Positions 53,951-62,818 of a DNA stretch of 64,000 bases are shown in pieces. Below the pieces are notes generated by a model. It ran no database searches and was not told the origin of the DNA. It worked only from the letters and a program-made list of their open reading frames with translations. The first letter of the stretch is position 1, and every line of letters begins with the position of its first letter. The stretch covers positions 1 through 64,000 of the forward strand of contig NZ_JAPFHA010000003.1 of NCBI RefSeq assembly GCF_026586805.1, given 5' to 3'. A program made the translations under genes and the position numbers. Origin of the DNA: Niveibacterium sp. 24ML. Its GTDB lineage: Bacteria; Pseudomonadota; Gammaproteobacteria; Burkholderiales; Rhodocyclaceae.

Positions 53951-54478
53951 GTGGCCCGAAGCAGCGTTTATGGGATTAGCCGGGTGGACAACGAGGTCAG
54001 CCGCACCCATGGCTGGCTGGTGACCATCCAGCGGCGGGGTGTGATTTATCGCAAGCACTTCAGTGATGGCGTACATGGCGGGAAGACGAAGTCCTTCAAC
54101 GCCGCGAAAACCTATCGCGATGAGGTGATCGCCAAGCACCCGCCGTTTTCGATGCGCGAATACTCGAACATCGTCAAGAAGAACAATCGCTCTGGTGTCG
54201 TCGGAGTATGTCGTTACTGCGCCTCTGAGACGCGCGACATGCCTGAAGAGAAACAGCGTTGGTTCTGGGTGGCCTCATGGCCACTGCCGGATGGTCGCCG
54301 CAAGCGTGTGAAGTTCTCGGTCAAGAAGTATGGCGAGGACGGTGCATTCAAGATGGCGTTGAAGGCGCGCAAAGACGCGCTCAAGAAGCTGGAAGGCGAG
54401 TTCGACCCGGGGGCCGTGCGGCGCAAGCCGGCACGCCGCCGCGCCGCAAGCGCCGAAGGCGCCCGCCGCAGCGCGTAA
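53951..54478 (+). CDS. Twin AP2-domain DNA-binding protein
   Basis: 175 aa, very basic. Two AP2/ERF-like modules: about 7-60 (YGISRVDNEVSRTHGWLVTI ... GGKTKSFNAAKTYRDEVI) and 81-145 (SGVVGVCRYC ... WFWVASWPLPDGRRKRVKFS, VKKYGEDGAFKMALKARKDA). The three-strand-plus-helix pattern with conserved W, G and F-A residues is that of AP2 domains in bacterial and phage proteins. The tail (RRKPARRRAAS) is Arg/Ala rich. GTG start with GGAGG 8 bases upstream. Expressed, by inference, from a sigma28-type promoter. It could regulate transcription or organise DNA; no targets are visible. Confidence 0.8.
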   Translation: MARSSVYGISRVDNEVSRTHGWLVTIQRRGVIYRKHFSDGVHGGKTKSFNAAKTYRDEVIAKHPPFSMREYSNIVKKNNRSGVVGVCRYCASETRDMPEEKQRWFWVASWPLPDGRRKRVKFSVKKYGEDGAFKMALKARKDALKKLEGEFDPGAVRRKPARRRAASAEGARRSA

Positions 54479-54489
54479 GCAAGAAATCG

Positions 54490-54520
54490 GGGGCGCCTGA
54501 AGATTCAGGCGCCCCTTGTC
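54490..54520. terminator. Terminator between the AP2 gene and the minus-strand membrane gene
   Basis: GGGGCGCCTGA-AGAT-TCAGGCGCCCC, 11-bp perfect stem followed by TTGTCTTT. It lies between two convergent stop codons. Confidence 0.75.
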
Positions 54521-54526
54521 TTTGCG

Positions 54527-54874
54527 CTATTTGCGGTCGCTCAGGGCCATGCTGACCAGTGTGCACAGCACGCTGTAGAGCAGGGCGCCCCAGAAAGCGG
54601 ACCAGAACGTCGGCACCACGATGCCGCCGATCAGGCCTGATACGGCCCAGAACGCGAGCGCGTTGATCACCAGTGCAAACAGGCCCAGCGTCAGCACGCT
54701 GATCGGCAGCGTGATCAACAGCAGCAGGGGTTTGATCGAAGCGTTGACCAGGCCCAGCAGCAGCGCGAACAGCAGCGCAGCCTGCCAGCTCTGGACAGTG
54801 ATGCTGCTGACCACTTCTGGCACGAGCATCAGTGCCACGGTGTTCAATGCCCAGATCGCAATTCGGTTCAGCAT
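54527..54874 (-). CDS. Small membrane protein of the phage-holin IV / YvlD type
   Basis: 115 aa with four membrane helices (IAIWALNTVALMLVPEVV; AALLFALLLGLVNASIKPLL; VLTLGLFALVINALAFWAVS; FWSAFWGALLYSVLCTLVSM). The NASIKPLL motif followed by a helix pair is characteristic of this widespread family, annotated as holin superfamily IV but found outside prophages. Role unknown. Its ATG overlaps the hemH stop (TGATG), so it is co-translated with ferrochelatase. Confidence 0.85.
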   Translation of the reverse strand: MLNRIAIWALNTVALMLVPEVVSSITVQSWQAALLFALLLGLVNASIKPLLLLITLPISVLTLGLFALVINALAFWAVSGLIGGIVVPTFWSAFWGALLYSVLCTLVSMALSDRK

Positions 54875-55971
54875 CAGTTTTTTGCTCCCATTGTTCTGGC
54901 GCGCTCGGCGCTCAGGCTCAGCGAGGTGTTGTCGGGTGCGGGGGTGGCAAGCCAGTCACCCGTCTGGCGCTGGATCAGGCTGCAGAGCGCGCGGATCCAG
55001 TCGTCCCGCTCGTTCAGGCAGGGGATATAGCCAAAGTCCTTGCCGCCGGCAGCAATGAAAGCTTGCTTGCATTCCATGGCGATTTCTTCAAGCGTCTCAA
55101 GGCAGTCCGAGACGAATCCCGGGCAGATGACATCGACCTTCTTGACGCCTGATTTGGCGAGCGCCACGAGCGTAGGCTCGGTGTAGGGCTGCAGCCACTC
55201 GGCACGGCCGAAGCGCGACTGAAAGGTGACGACGAAGTCCTCCGGCCGGAGTTTGAGGTCCTGCGCCAGCAGGCGCGCAGTCTTGTGGCATTCACAGTGG
55301 TACGGATCGCCTCGGTCAAGGCTGAAGCGCGGCACGCCGTGAAAGCTGATCACCAGTCGCTCTGCTGGGCCGTTGCGCTGCCAGTGCTCACGTACGCTGG
55401 TGGCCAGTGCGTGGATGTAGGCGCTGTCGTCGGCATAGGCGCGGACAAGGCGCAGCTCGGGCAGGTTCCGGCTGCTACGCATCCAGTCGGCCAGCGCGTC
55501 GGCGACCGAACCGCTGGTGCTGCTGGCGTACTGCGGATACAGCGGCAGTACGAGGATGCGGTTGCATCCGGCCGCTTTCATCGCATCCAGTTGCGTGGCC
55601 ACCGAAGGGCTGCCGTAGCGCATCGCATACTGCACCTTCAGATCCCCGTGGCCCGCTTGCGCCAGATAGCCACGCACCAGCTTTGCCTGTCGCTGTGTGT
55701 GCAAGGCCAGGGGCGAGCCTTCCGGCGTCCAGACGCTGGCGTACTTGTGCGCCGATCTCTTAGGGCGCGTGTTCAGGATGATGCCGTTGAGAATCGGCCA
55801 CCAGGCCAGGCGCGGGATCTCGACGACCCTGTCATCGGATAGAAACTGCTTCAGGTAGCGCCGAAGCGCACCGGGGGTGGGTTCATCGGGCGTGCCCAGA
55901 TTGACGAGGAGCACGCCAATCCTGGGCGCAGTGCCGTGCCGGTACGCCGGTTCGCTGCGGAATCGAGACAT
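54874..55971 (-). CDS. hemH: Ferrochelatase
   Basis: 365 aa enzyme inserting Fe2+ into protoporphyrin IX, the last step of heme synthesis, at the inner membrane. Signatures are GVLLVNLGTPDEPTPGALRR, LPLYPQYASSTSGSVADAL, the metal-site histidine in VISFHGVPRFSL, and a C-terminal Glu region (CLETLEEIAMECKQ). The start MSRFRSEPAYRHGTAP is chosen; the longer frame runs back into hrcA. Lies 11 bases downstream of hrcA. Confidence 0.96.
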   Translation of the reverse strand: MSRFRSEPAYRHGTAPRIGVLLVNLGTPDEPTPGALRRYLKQFLSDDRVVEIPRLAWWPILNGIILNTRPKRSAHKYASVWTPEGSPLALHTQRQAKLVRGYLAQAGHGDLKVQYAMRYGSPSVATQLDAMKAAGCNRILVLPLYPQYASSTSGSVADALADWMRSSRNLPELRLVRAYADDSAYIHALATSVREHWQRNGPAERLVISFHGVPRFSLDRGDPYHCECHKTARLLAQDLKLRPEDFVVTFQSRFGRAEWLQPYTEPTLVALAKSGVKKVDVICPGFVSDCLETLEEIAMECKQAFIAAGGKDFGYIPCLNERDDWIRALCSLIQRQTGDWLATPAPDNTSLSLSAERARTMGAKN

Positions 55972-55982
55972 TGGGCGGGGGA

Positions 55983-57044
55983 TCAGCCTTGTGGTGGTGA
56001 AAGTGCGCTGGAAAGCAGCCGGGCGGTGATGTCGACGATGGGAATCACGCGTTCGTAGGCCATGCGGGTCGGGCCGATAACACCCAGCGAACCGACTACC
56101 TGACCGTCGACCTTGTAGGGCGCGGTAACCACGGCGCAATCGTCGAGCGATGCAATGCCCGATTCGCCGCCGATGAAGATCTGGACGCCCTGCGCATCGC
56201 GCGACACTTCAAGCAACTGAAGCAGCCCGCTCTTGTGTTCGAACAGGCGGAAAAGCTCGCGCAGGCGCCCCATGTTGGACGACAGGTCCTCAACCTCAAG
56301 CAGGTTGCGCTCGCCGCTCAGCACATACGAGGATTGCTCGGTTTCCGAGATGGCCTCTTTGCCTGCGGTGATGGCCTGCGCCATCAGGTCCGACATGTCT
56401 TCGCGCAGCTGCACGAGTTCTTCGCGGATCCGCTCGCGGATCTCATCAAAATCCAGCCCGGCAAAGTTGTGGTTGAGGAAATTCGTTGCGCGCGTCAGTT
56501 CGTCGTTGGTATAGGCGCGTTGCGTCAGCAGGATCCGGTTCTGCACGTCGCCCTTCTGGGTCACGATGATCAGCAGCACCCGGCGTTCAGACAGCCCGAC
56601 GAACTCGATCTGCCGGATTCTTGCGGTTTCTTTCCGCGCGGTGACGACCACACCGGCAAAGCGTGTCAGCTCCGATAGCAGGTGCGACGCGGCGTTGATG
56701 ACGCGTTGCGGCTGGTCTGGCTGCAACTGGCTTTCCAGCTCCAGCAACTGTGCCTGCTGCAAAGGCTGCACGGTCAGCAGGCTGTCAACAAACAAGCGGT
56801 AGCCCCGCGCCGTCGGAATCCGCCCGGCCGAGGTGTGCGGACTTGCGACCAGGCCGAACTCCTCCAGATCGGCCATCACATTGCGGATCGTAGCGGGGGA
56901 CAGTTCAAGCCCCGACGACTTCGAGAGCGCGCGCGAGCCGACCGGCTGGCCATCGGCGATATAGCGTTCGACAAGCGTCTTCAGGAGGATCTGGGCACGC
57001 TGGTCGAGCGTTTGATTCACATTGCGTGATTCCATGTCGGCCAT
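55983..57044 (-). CDS. hrcA: Heat-inducible transcription repressor HrcA
   Basis: 353 aa. Winged-helix N-terminus ([40 protein letters not shown]), then a GAF-like and dimerisation part. HrcA binds CIRCE operators, typically at groESL. No good CIRCE element was found in the window, so its targets lie elsewhere. The start is MADMESRN at 57044 or MESRN at 57035; neither has a clear ribosome site. First gene of hrcA-hemH-membrane protein, divergent from nadK. Confidence 0.95.
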   Translation of the reverse strand: MADMESRNVNQTLDQRAQILLKTLVERYIADGQPVGSRALSKSSGLELSPATIRNVMADLEEFGLVASPHTSAGRIPTARGYRLFVDSLLTVQPLQQAQLLELESQLQPDQPQRVINAASHLLSELTRFAGVVVTARKETARIRQIEFVGLSERRVLLIIVTQKGDVQNRILLTQRAYTNDELTRATNFLNHNFAGLDFDEIRERIREELVQLREDMSDLMAQAITAGKEAISETEQSSYVLSGERNLLEVEDLSSNMGRLRELFRLFEHKSGLLQLLEVSRDAQGVQIFIGGESGIASLDDCAVVTAPYKVDGQVVGSLGVIGPTRMAYERVIPIVDITARLLSSALSPPQG

Positions 57045-57180
57045 TCTAGGGAAAAAACGCGTGATCGCAACGCAGCAACGATTCCTCCGAATGCCTCTGT
57101 GTCAGAGGGATCGTCGCAAACCTGTCGGTGAGGCGCGGTGATCTCGAATCGTCGTCTGCACCTTGTGGTTAAATTGGCCC

Positions 57181-58065
57181 ATGCAGAACGTTTTCAAGAC
57201 CGTTGCGCTGATTGGCAAGTACCAGAGCCCCGAGGTTTCCGACGCGGTGCTCCGGCTGGCGCTGTTCTTGCGCGAGCGCGACTGCGAGGTACTGATCGAG
57301 CAGGGTACCGCCAGCGCGACCGGGGTCGGCGCGGGCTTCTGCATTGCCGCGTTTGACCAGATTGGTGAGCGCGCCGATCTGGCGATCGTGCTCGGTGGTG
57401 ACGGTACGATGCTGACGGCCGCCCGGCGCCTTGCCAGCCATGGCGTGCCGCTGGCGGGGGTCAACCAGGGGCGGCTGGGCTTTCTGACCGACATCCCGCG
57501 CGAAGAAATGTTCGAGCATGTTGGCGAAATCCTCGCCGGGCGCGCCCGCCGCGACACGCGCATGTTGCTCGACGCCGAGGTGATTCGCGCCGGCGAGCGA
57601 GTATTCCAGACGACCGCGCTGAACGATGCGGTGGTCAGCAAGGGCGAAATCGGCCGCCTGATGGAGTTTGAACTCCACCTCGACGGCGAATTCGTCTACC
57701 GCCAGCGCTCGGATGGCATCATCCTTTGCACCCCGACTGGCTCGACCGCTTACGCCATGTCTGCCAACGGCCCCATCCTGCATCCGGGCGTGACCGGGAT
57801 TGCGCTGGTGCCGCTGTGCCCGCATGCGCTGACGCATCGGCCGATCACCGTTTCCGACGACTGCCAGATCGAGATCGTGGTGCAGGCACCCCACGATGCG
57901 CGGATCCACTTCGACGGCCAGTCGCGTTTCGATGCCCGTGCCGGCGATCGACTGCGCGTGCGGCGTGCCGATCATGTCGTGACCCTGCTGCATCCGCCCG
58001 GCTACAGCTATTACTCCATCTTGCGCGAGAAGCTTCACTGGAGCGCCGCGCCGCGTTTGCCCTGA
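57181..58065 (+). CDS. nadK: NAD kinase
   Basis: 294 aa. Phosphorylates NAD to NADP. The catalytic GGDGT motif is in AIVLGGDGTMLTAAR, with the NE/D region ALNDAVVSKGEIGR and the TPTGSTAYAMSANG loop. The start MQNVFKTVALIGKYQSPE is preferred to a frame six codons longer. No Shine-Dalgarno is visible upstream. recN follows after 10 bases; the hrcA/nadK/recN order is common in this class. Confidence 0.96.
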   Translation: MQNVFKTVALIGKYQSPEVSDAVLRLALFLRERDCEVLIEQGTASATGVGAGFCIAAFDQIGERADLAIVLGGDGTMLTAARRLASHGVPLAGVNQGRLGFLTDIPREEMFEHVGEILAGRARRDTRMLLDAEVIRAGERVFQTTALNDAVVSKGEIGRLMEFELHLDGEFVYRQRSDGIILCTPTGSTAYAMSANGPILHPGVTGIALVPLCPHALTHRPITVSDDCQIEIVVQAPHDARIHFDGQSRFDARAGDRLRVRRADHVVTLLHPPGYSYYSILREKLHWSAAPRLP

Positions 58066-58075
58066 AGGAATCACC

Positions 58076-59746
58076 GTGTTACGTCGCTTGACGATTCGAG
58101 ACTTCGTCCTGGTCGATCGGCTCGACCTGGAATTTGGCCCGGGCTTTGGTGCGCTCACCGGCGAAACCGGGGCAGGCAAGTCGATCTTGCTCGATGCGCT
58201 CTCGCTCTTGCTGGGGGATCGTGCTGACAGCGCGATGGTTCGCGCCGGCTGCGAACGGGCTGAAATCTCCGGCGCGTTTGACTTTGCGCCGGCGGGGCCG
58301 GTGGCCTCATGGCTGGCCGAAAACGGCCTGGAGCCGGAAGAAGAACTGCTTGTGCGTCGTATCGTCGAATCTGGCGGGCGCTCGCGGGGCTTCGTCAATG
58401 GCACGCCGGTTGCGGCGTCGCAGCTCAAAGCCTTGGGCGAACTCATTGCCGACATTCACGGCCAGCATGCGCATCAGGCATTGCTGCGCAATGATGCCCA
58501 GCGTGAGCTGCTGGACGCCCATGCGGGCGTGGGTGCGCTGGTGGCCCAGGTGGCGGCCGCATGGCGTGCCTGGCAGGCAGCCAAGCGCGAGCTTGAAGCA
58601 GCGCAAGCGCAGCACGATGCCCTGGCACGCGAGCGTGAAATGCTTGAATGGCAGCTCGGCGAAGCGAAGCTGCTGGCCTTCGAGCCCGGCCACTGGCTCC
58701 AGACCACGCTCGATCACCAGCGCTTGTCGCACGCCGCTGGCTTGATCGAAGGTGCTGGTGCAGCCTTGGGTGCTCTGGACGAAGCTGAACCGGCGATTGC
58801 CGCCGAAGTCGAGCGACTTGCGGTGCGCTTGGCTGAGCTGGGGAAAATTGACCCGCAGTTGGCGTCGATTGCCGAATTGGTTGAGGGGGCCGGCATTCAG
58901 CTGGGTGAAGCGGTGGTAGCGCTGCGCCGCTACCGCGATCGACTCGATCTCGACCCCGAGGCCTTGGGCGAATGCGAACGGCGAATTGCCGCTGTGACGC
59001 AGTTTGCTCGCAAGTACCGTGTCAGTCCCGACGAAATTCCCGCGTTGGTGGCGGACTGGTCAGAACGGCTTGCCCGCATCGAGCGCGCGACCGATGTGGA
59101 TGCGCTGGCCGCGGCCGAGGCGGCCGGGGCAAAGGCTTACGGCGAGTGCGCCGAGCGTTTGAGCGAGCGCCGTCGGCTTGGCGCGCAGCAACTGGGGCTG
59201 CGCGTGACCGAGGCGATGCAGGAGCTTGCCATGGCGGGTGGGCGCTTCGCGATCGCGCTGACGCCGCTTCCCGGCGGCTCGGTGCATGGCGCTGAAGCGG
59301 TTGAGTTTCTCGTTGCCGCCAACCCTCACCAGGAGCCGCGCCCCTTGGCCAAGGTGGCATCCGGGGGCGAGCTGTCGCGGATCGGCCTGTCGATCCAGGT
59401 CATTGCCAGCGAAGCGCAGGCGGTGCCGACGCTGGTTTTCGACGAGGTTGATGTGGGCATTGGCGGGCGGGTGGCCGAGGTGGTGGGGCGTCGGCTGCAT
59501 GAACTGGGGCGCCGCTGCCAGGTGCTTTGCGTGACACACCTGCCGCAGGTGGCCGCTCGCGCGGATTGGCAATGGCAGATCTCGAAAGAAGTGCGCGAGG
59601 GCGCAAGCTATTCGCAGGTGCGGGTTCTGGACGCCGAGGCGAGGGTGGAGGAGATCGCCCGGATGCTTGGCGGCGAGCGGATTACCGACACCACGCGCAA
59701 CCATGCGGCCGAAATGTTGGCGGGCGAGGCGCCTGAGCCTGCCTGA
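58076..59746 (+). CDS. recN: DNA repair protein RecN
   Basis: 556 aa SMC-like ATPase for double-strand-break repair. Walker A is GALTGETGAGKSILLDALSL, Q-loop and coiled-coil arms follow, the ABC signature is KVASGGELSRIGLSI, Walker B VFDEVDVGIGG, and the C-terminal VLCVTHLPQVAARAD. GTG start with AAGGA 7 bases upstream. No LexA box was recognised before nadK-recN. Confidence 0.97.
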   Translation: MLRRLTIRDFVLVDRLDLEFGPGFGALTGETGAGKSILLDALSLLLGDRADSAMVRAGCERAEISGAFDFAPAGPVASWLAENGLEPEEELLVRRIVESGGRSRGFVNGTPVAASQLKALGELIADIHGQHAHQALLRNDAQRELLDAHAGVGALVAQVAAAWRAWQAAKRELEAAQAQHDALAREREMLEWQLGEAKLLAFEPGHWLQTTLDHQRLSHAAGLIEGAGAALGALDEAEPAIAAEVERLAVRLAELGKIDPQLASIAELVEGAGIQLGEAVVALRRYRDRLDLDPEALGECERRIAAVTQFARKYRVSPDEIPALVADWSERLARIERATDVDALAAAEAAGAKAYGECAERLSERRRLGAQQLGLRVTEAMQELAMAGGRFAIALTPLPGGSVHGAEAVEFLVAANPHQEPRPLAKVASGGELSRIGLSIQVIASEAQAVPTLVFDEVDVGIGGRVAEVVGRRLHELGRRCQVLCVTHLPQVAARADWQWQISKEVREGASYSQVRVLDAEARVEEIARMLGGERITDTTRNHAAEMLAGEAPEPA

Positions 59747-59776
59747 GCCGGGCCGCCCCTTGATTTGCGCGGAAAC

Positions 59777-59803
59777 GAAAACGGCGCCCCAGGCGCCGTT
59801 TTT
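59777..59803. terminator. Bidirectional terminator between recN and fur
   Basis: AAAACGGCGCC/GGCGCCGTTTTT with a short CCA loop lies between the convergent stop codons of recN and fur. Confidence 0.88.
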
Positions 59804-59804
59804 C

Positions 59805-60260
59805 TTAGCCTTGTCCGGCTGTGCCGCCGGGCATGCCTCGCTTGTGCGGGCATTGATCCTTGAGGCAGTCGACATACAGGTGCAAGGCATGTTCACGCAC
59901 CTTGAACCCGCGCTCCTGGGCAATCTGAACTTGCCGCTCTTCGATTTGCGCGTCGTAGAACTCCTCAACGCGACCGCACTGCATGCAGACCAGGTGGTCG
60001 TGATGCTGGCCCTGATTGAGTTCGAACACGGCCTTGGCGGACTCAAAGTGGTGGCGTTCGAGCAGCCCGGCTTGTTCGAACTGCGTCAGCACGCGATAAA
60101 CCGTTGCCAGGCCGATGTCCATGTCCTCGGCCATCAACATGCGGTAGACGTCTTCGGCCGTCATGTGCCGCTGGTCAGTCCGCTGGAAGAGCTCAAGAAT
60201 CTTCAAGCGGGGCAAGGTGGCCTTGAGGCCCATGCTCTTGAGGTTTTGCGAATTGGTCAT
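59805..60260 (-). CDS. fur: Ferric uptake regulator Fur
   Basis: 151 aa iron-dependent repressor. Winged helix ([40 protein letters not shown]), metal-binding motif [17 protein letters not shown], and dimerisation domain with [12 protein letters not shown]. Length normal. Divergent from bamE, the conserved fur-bamE arrangement; the 83-base interval contains TATGAT (60291-60296) for bamE. Confidence 0.97.
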   Translation of the reverse strand: MTNSQNLKSMGLKATLPRLKILELFQRTDQRHMTAEDVYRMLMAEDMDIGLATVYRVLTQFEQAGLLERHHFESAKAVFELNQGQHHDHLVCMQCGRVEEFYDAQIEERQVQIAQERGFKVREHALHLYVDCLKDQCPHKRGMPGGTAGQG

Positions 60261-60343
60261 GGGGCAAGCGCCGGGGTCAGAACAGACCCTTATGATATAG
60301 TCTGCGGCTTCTTTTTGAAAACGCGACTCGCTCCGCCGAATCC

Positions 60344-60736
60344 ATGCCGCGCCTGAGTTTTCGACCCGTTTTGCTGTTGTGCCTTTTCTGCCTGATCCCG
60401 TTCGCCAGCGGCTGCGAATGGCTTCGGCCTTATCGCCTCGATATGCACCAAGGCATGGCCATCACCGGCGAAATGGTCGGGCGCCTCAAGGTTGGCATGA
60501 CGGCGGAGCAGGTGAAGTTCGTGCTCGGCACGCCTTTGCTCAGCGATCCGTTTCACGCAAATCGCTGGGACTACCCTTACGAGTTCCGCCCTAGCCGTGG
60601 TCGCGAAATCGAACGCAAGGTTTTCTCGGTGTACTTCAAGGATGGCAAGCTCGAACGCTGGGATGGTGACATTCAGCCTGAGCCGCCCAACGAAGAAGGC
60701 CGCAACCGCTTGATCGAGATCGAGCCGCGCAAGTAG
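60344..60736 (+). CDS. bamE: Outer-membrane assembly lipoprotein BamE
   Basis: 130 aa. Signal peptide with lipobox ASGC (Cys24), then the SmpA/OmlA fold ([54 protein letters not shown]). A component of the BAM complex that inserts beta-barrel proteins. Slightly longer than E. coli BamE. Divergent from fur. Confidence 0.95.
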   Translation: MPRLSFRPVLLLCLFCLIPFASGCEWLRPYRLDMHQGMAITGEMVGRLKVGMTAEQVKFVLGTPLLSDPFHANRWDYPYEFRPSRGREIERKVFSVYFKDGKLERWDGDIQPEPPNEEGRNRLIEIEPRK

Positions 60737-60775
60737 GCCCCGTATCAATCTGGCCGGCTTCCGGCCACGCAGTAA

Positions 60776-61588
<813 letters not shown>

Positions 61589-61603
61589 GCCGCAGCTTTT
61601 CGC

Positions 61604-61630
61604 TGAAGCTTTTGCGCCAGCCGCCGTTAA
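61604..61630 (+). promoter_or_regulatory. Sigma28 (FliA)-type promoter before the FIST/kinase operon
   Basis: TGAAGCTT (61604-61611, 6 of 8) - 11 bases - GCCGTTAA (61623-61630, 7 of 8) against TAAAGTTT-N11-GCCGATAA. It lies in the dapB-FIST gap with the ATG 45 bases downstream, almost the same distance as at the twin-AP2 gene. Confidence 0.65.
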
Positions 61631-61675
61631 GGGCAAACAAGCGGTGCCATGGCTCCGCGCTCGCGTGGAGGCTTC

Positions 61676-62818
61676 ATGCGCATCACTCAAGTTGTTGTTG
61701 CTGCCCGCGACTGGTCTGATGACGCGCTCGCGCCGCTGCGGGTGATTGATCCGGACTGGCTGCTGGTATTCGGCGATGTCGATGCCTTTGACGGCACCTT
61801 GCATCGCCGCCTGCGCGCGCTGTTTCCGAATGTCGTGTTGAGCGGTTGTTCCACTGCCGGTGAAATCTCGCAACGCGGCGTATCCCAATTCAGTCTTGTG
61901 ATCACCGCTGTGCAACTCGGCGGTGGCGCGATCACTCACGCCCAAACGCGCTTGCGCGGGATGGATGATTCCGAGTTCGCCGGGCGTCGGATCGGCCAGC
62001 AACTCGGCCGGCATGCCTATGCGGGCGTGCTGCTCTTCGCGCCGGGGGTCGAGATCAACGGTAGCGCGCTGATTCGCGGGCTGCAGCAGGCACTGGCGCC
62101 GGCGGTTCCGATCTGCGGGGGGCTGGCGGGGGATCGCGGCACCTTCACGCAAACATTTGTGCTGGGGGATGAGGCCGAAGGCAGCGATCAGGTTGTCGCG
62201 CTGGGTCTGAATCCAGGCGTGGTGACGCTTGGCCATGGCAGCTTTGGCGGCTGGCAGCCCTTTGGTCCGATGCGTCGTGTGACGCGGGCGGAAGGGAACG
62301 TGCTGTATGAGCTGGACGGTGAGTCCGCGCTGGCGATCTACAAGCGCTACCTCGGAGAGTACGCCGATCAGTTGCCGGCCTCCGGTCTTTTGTTCCCGTT
62401 TTCGATGGTGGATGGCGCGCGGACGGAGCTGGGCCTGATCCGCACGATTCTCGGCGTTCATGAGGGTGATGGCGCGCTGATTCTCGCGGGCGAGGTTCAG
62501 GAGGCCAAGTACATGCAGATGATGCATGCGCGCACCGATGCACTGGTTGAGGGCGCGGTGGCTGCGGCAGAGTCGGCGTACAAGGCGGGCGGGGCCGGCG
62601 GGCAGAGCCTTTCCATTCTCGTCAGCTGTGTCGGGCGCAAGCTGGTCATGGGCGACCGCGTTGATGAAGAAGTCGAGGCGGTTGCCGAAGTCTTTGGTGC
62701 ATCAGGTACGCTGTGCGGGTTCTACTCGAACGGCGAAATCAGTCCATTTCTCGACACCACCGAATGCAAGCTGCACAACCAGACGATGACGATCACCAGC
62801 CTGTATCCGCGCCCATGA
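61676..62818 (+). CDS. FIST-domain sensor protein
   Basis: 380 aa, cytoplasmic, with FIST N (about 10-200; VVLSGCSTAGEIS, AGVLLFAPGVEINGSALIRG, PICGGLAGDRG) and FIST C (about 215-365; GESALAIYKRYLGEYAD, GALILAGEVQEAKYMQMMHA, LCGFYSNGEISPF). FIST proteins are thought to bind small ligands; some members (NosP) bind heme and sense nitric oxide and are encoded next to histidine kinases. Whether this one binds heme cannot be read by eye. ATG 61676 has GGAGG 5 bases upstream. Its TGA overlaps the kinase ATG. Confidence 0.9.
   Translation: MRITQVVVAARDWSDDALAPLRVIDPDWLLVFGDVDAFDGTLHRRLRALFPNVVLSGCSTAGEISQRGVSQFSLVITAVQLGGGAITHAQTRLRGMDDSEFAGRRIGQQLGRHAYAGVLLFAPGVEINGSALIRGLQQALAPAVPICGGLAGDRGTFTQTFVLGDEAEGSDQVVALGLNPGVVTLGHGSFGGWQPFGPMRRVTRAEGNVLYELDGESALAIYKRYLGEYADQLPASGLLFPFSMVDGARTELGLIRTILGVHEGDGALILAGEVQEAKYMQMMHARTDALVEGAVAAAESAYKAGGAGGQSLSILVSCVGRKLVMGDRVDEEVEAVAEVFGASGTLCGFYSNGEISPFLDTTECKLHNQTMTITSLYPRP

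Noticed and set aside
57169..57174. TTAAAT as a -10 box giving a leaderless nadK transcript
   Set aside because: Its distance to the ATG would fit, but there is no -35 box 17 bases upstream.
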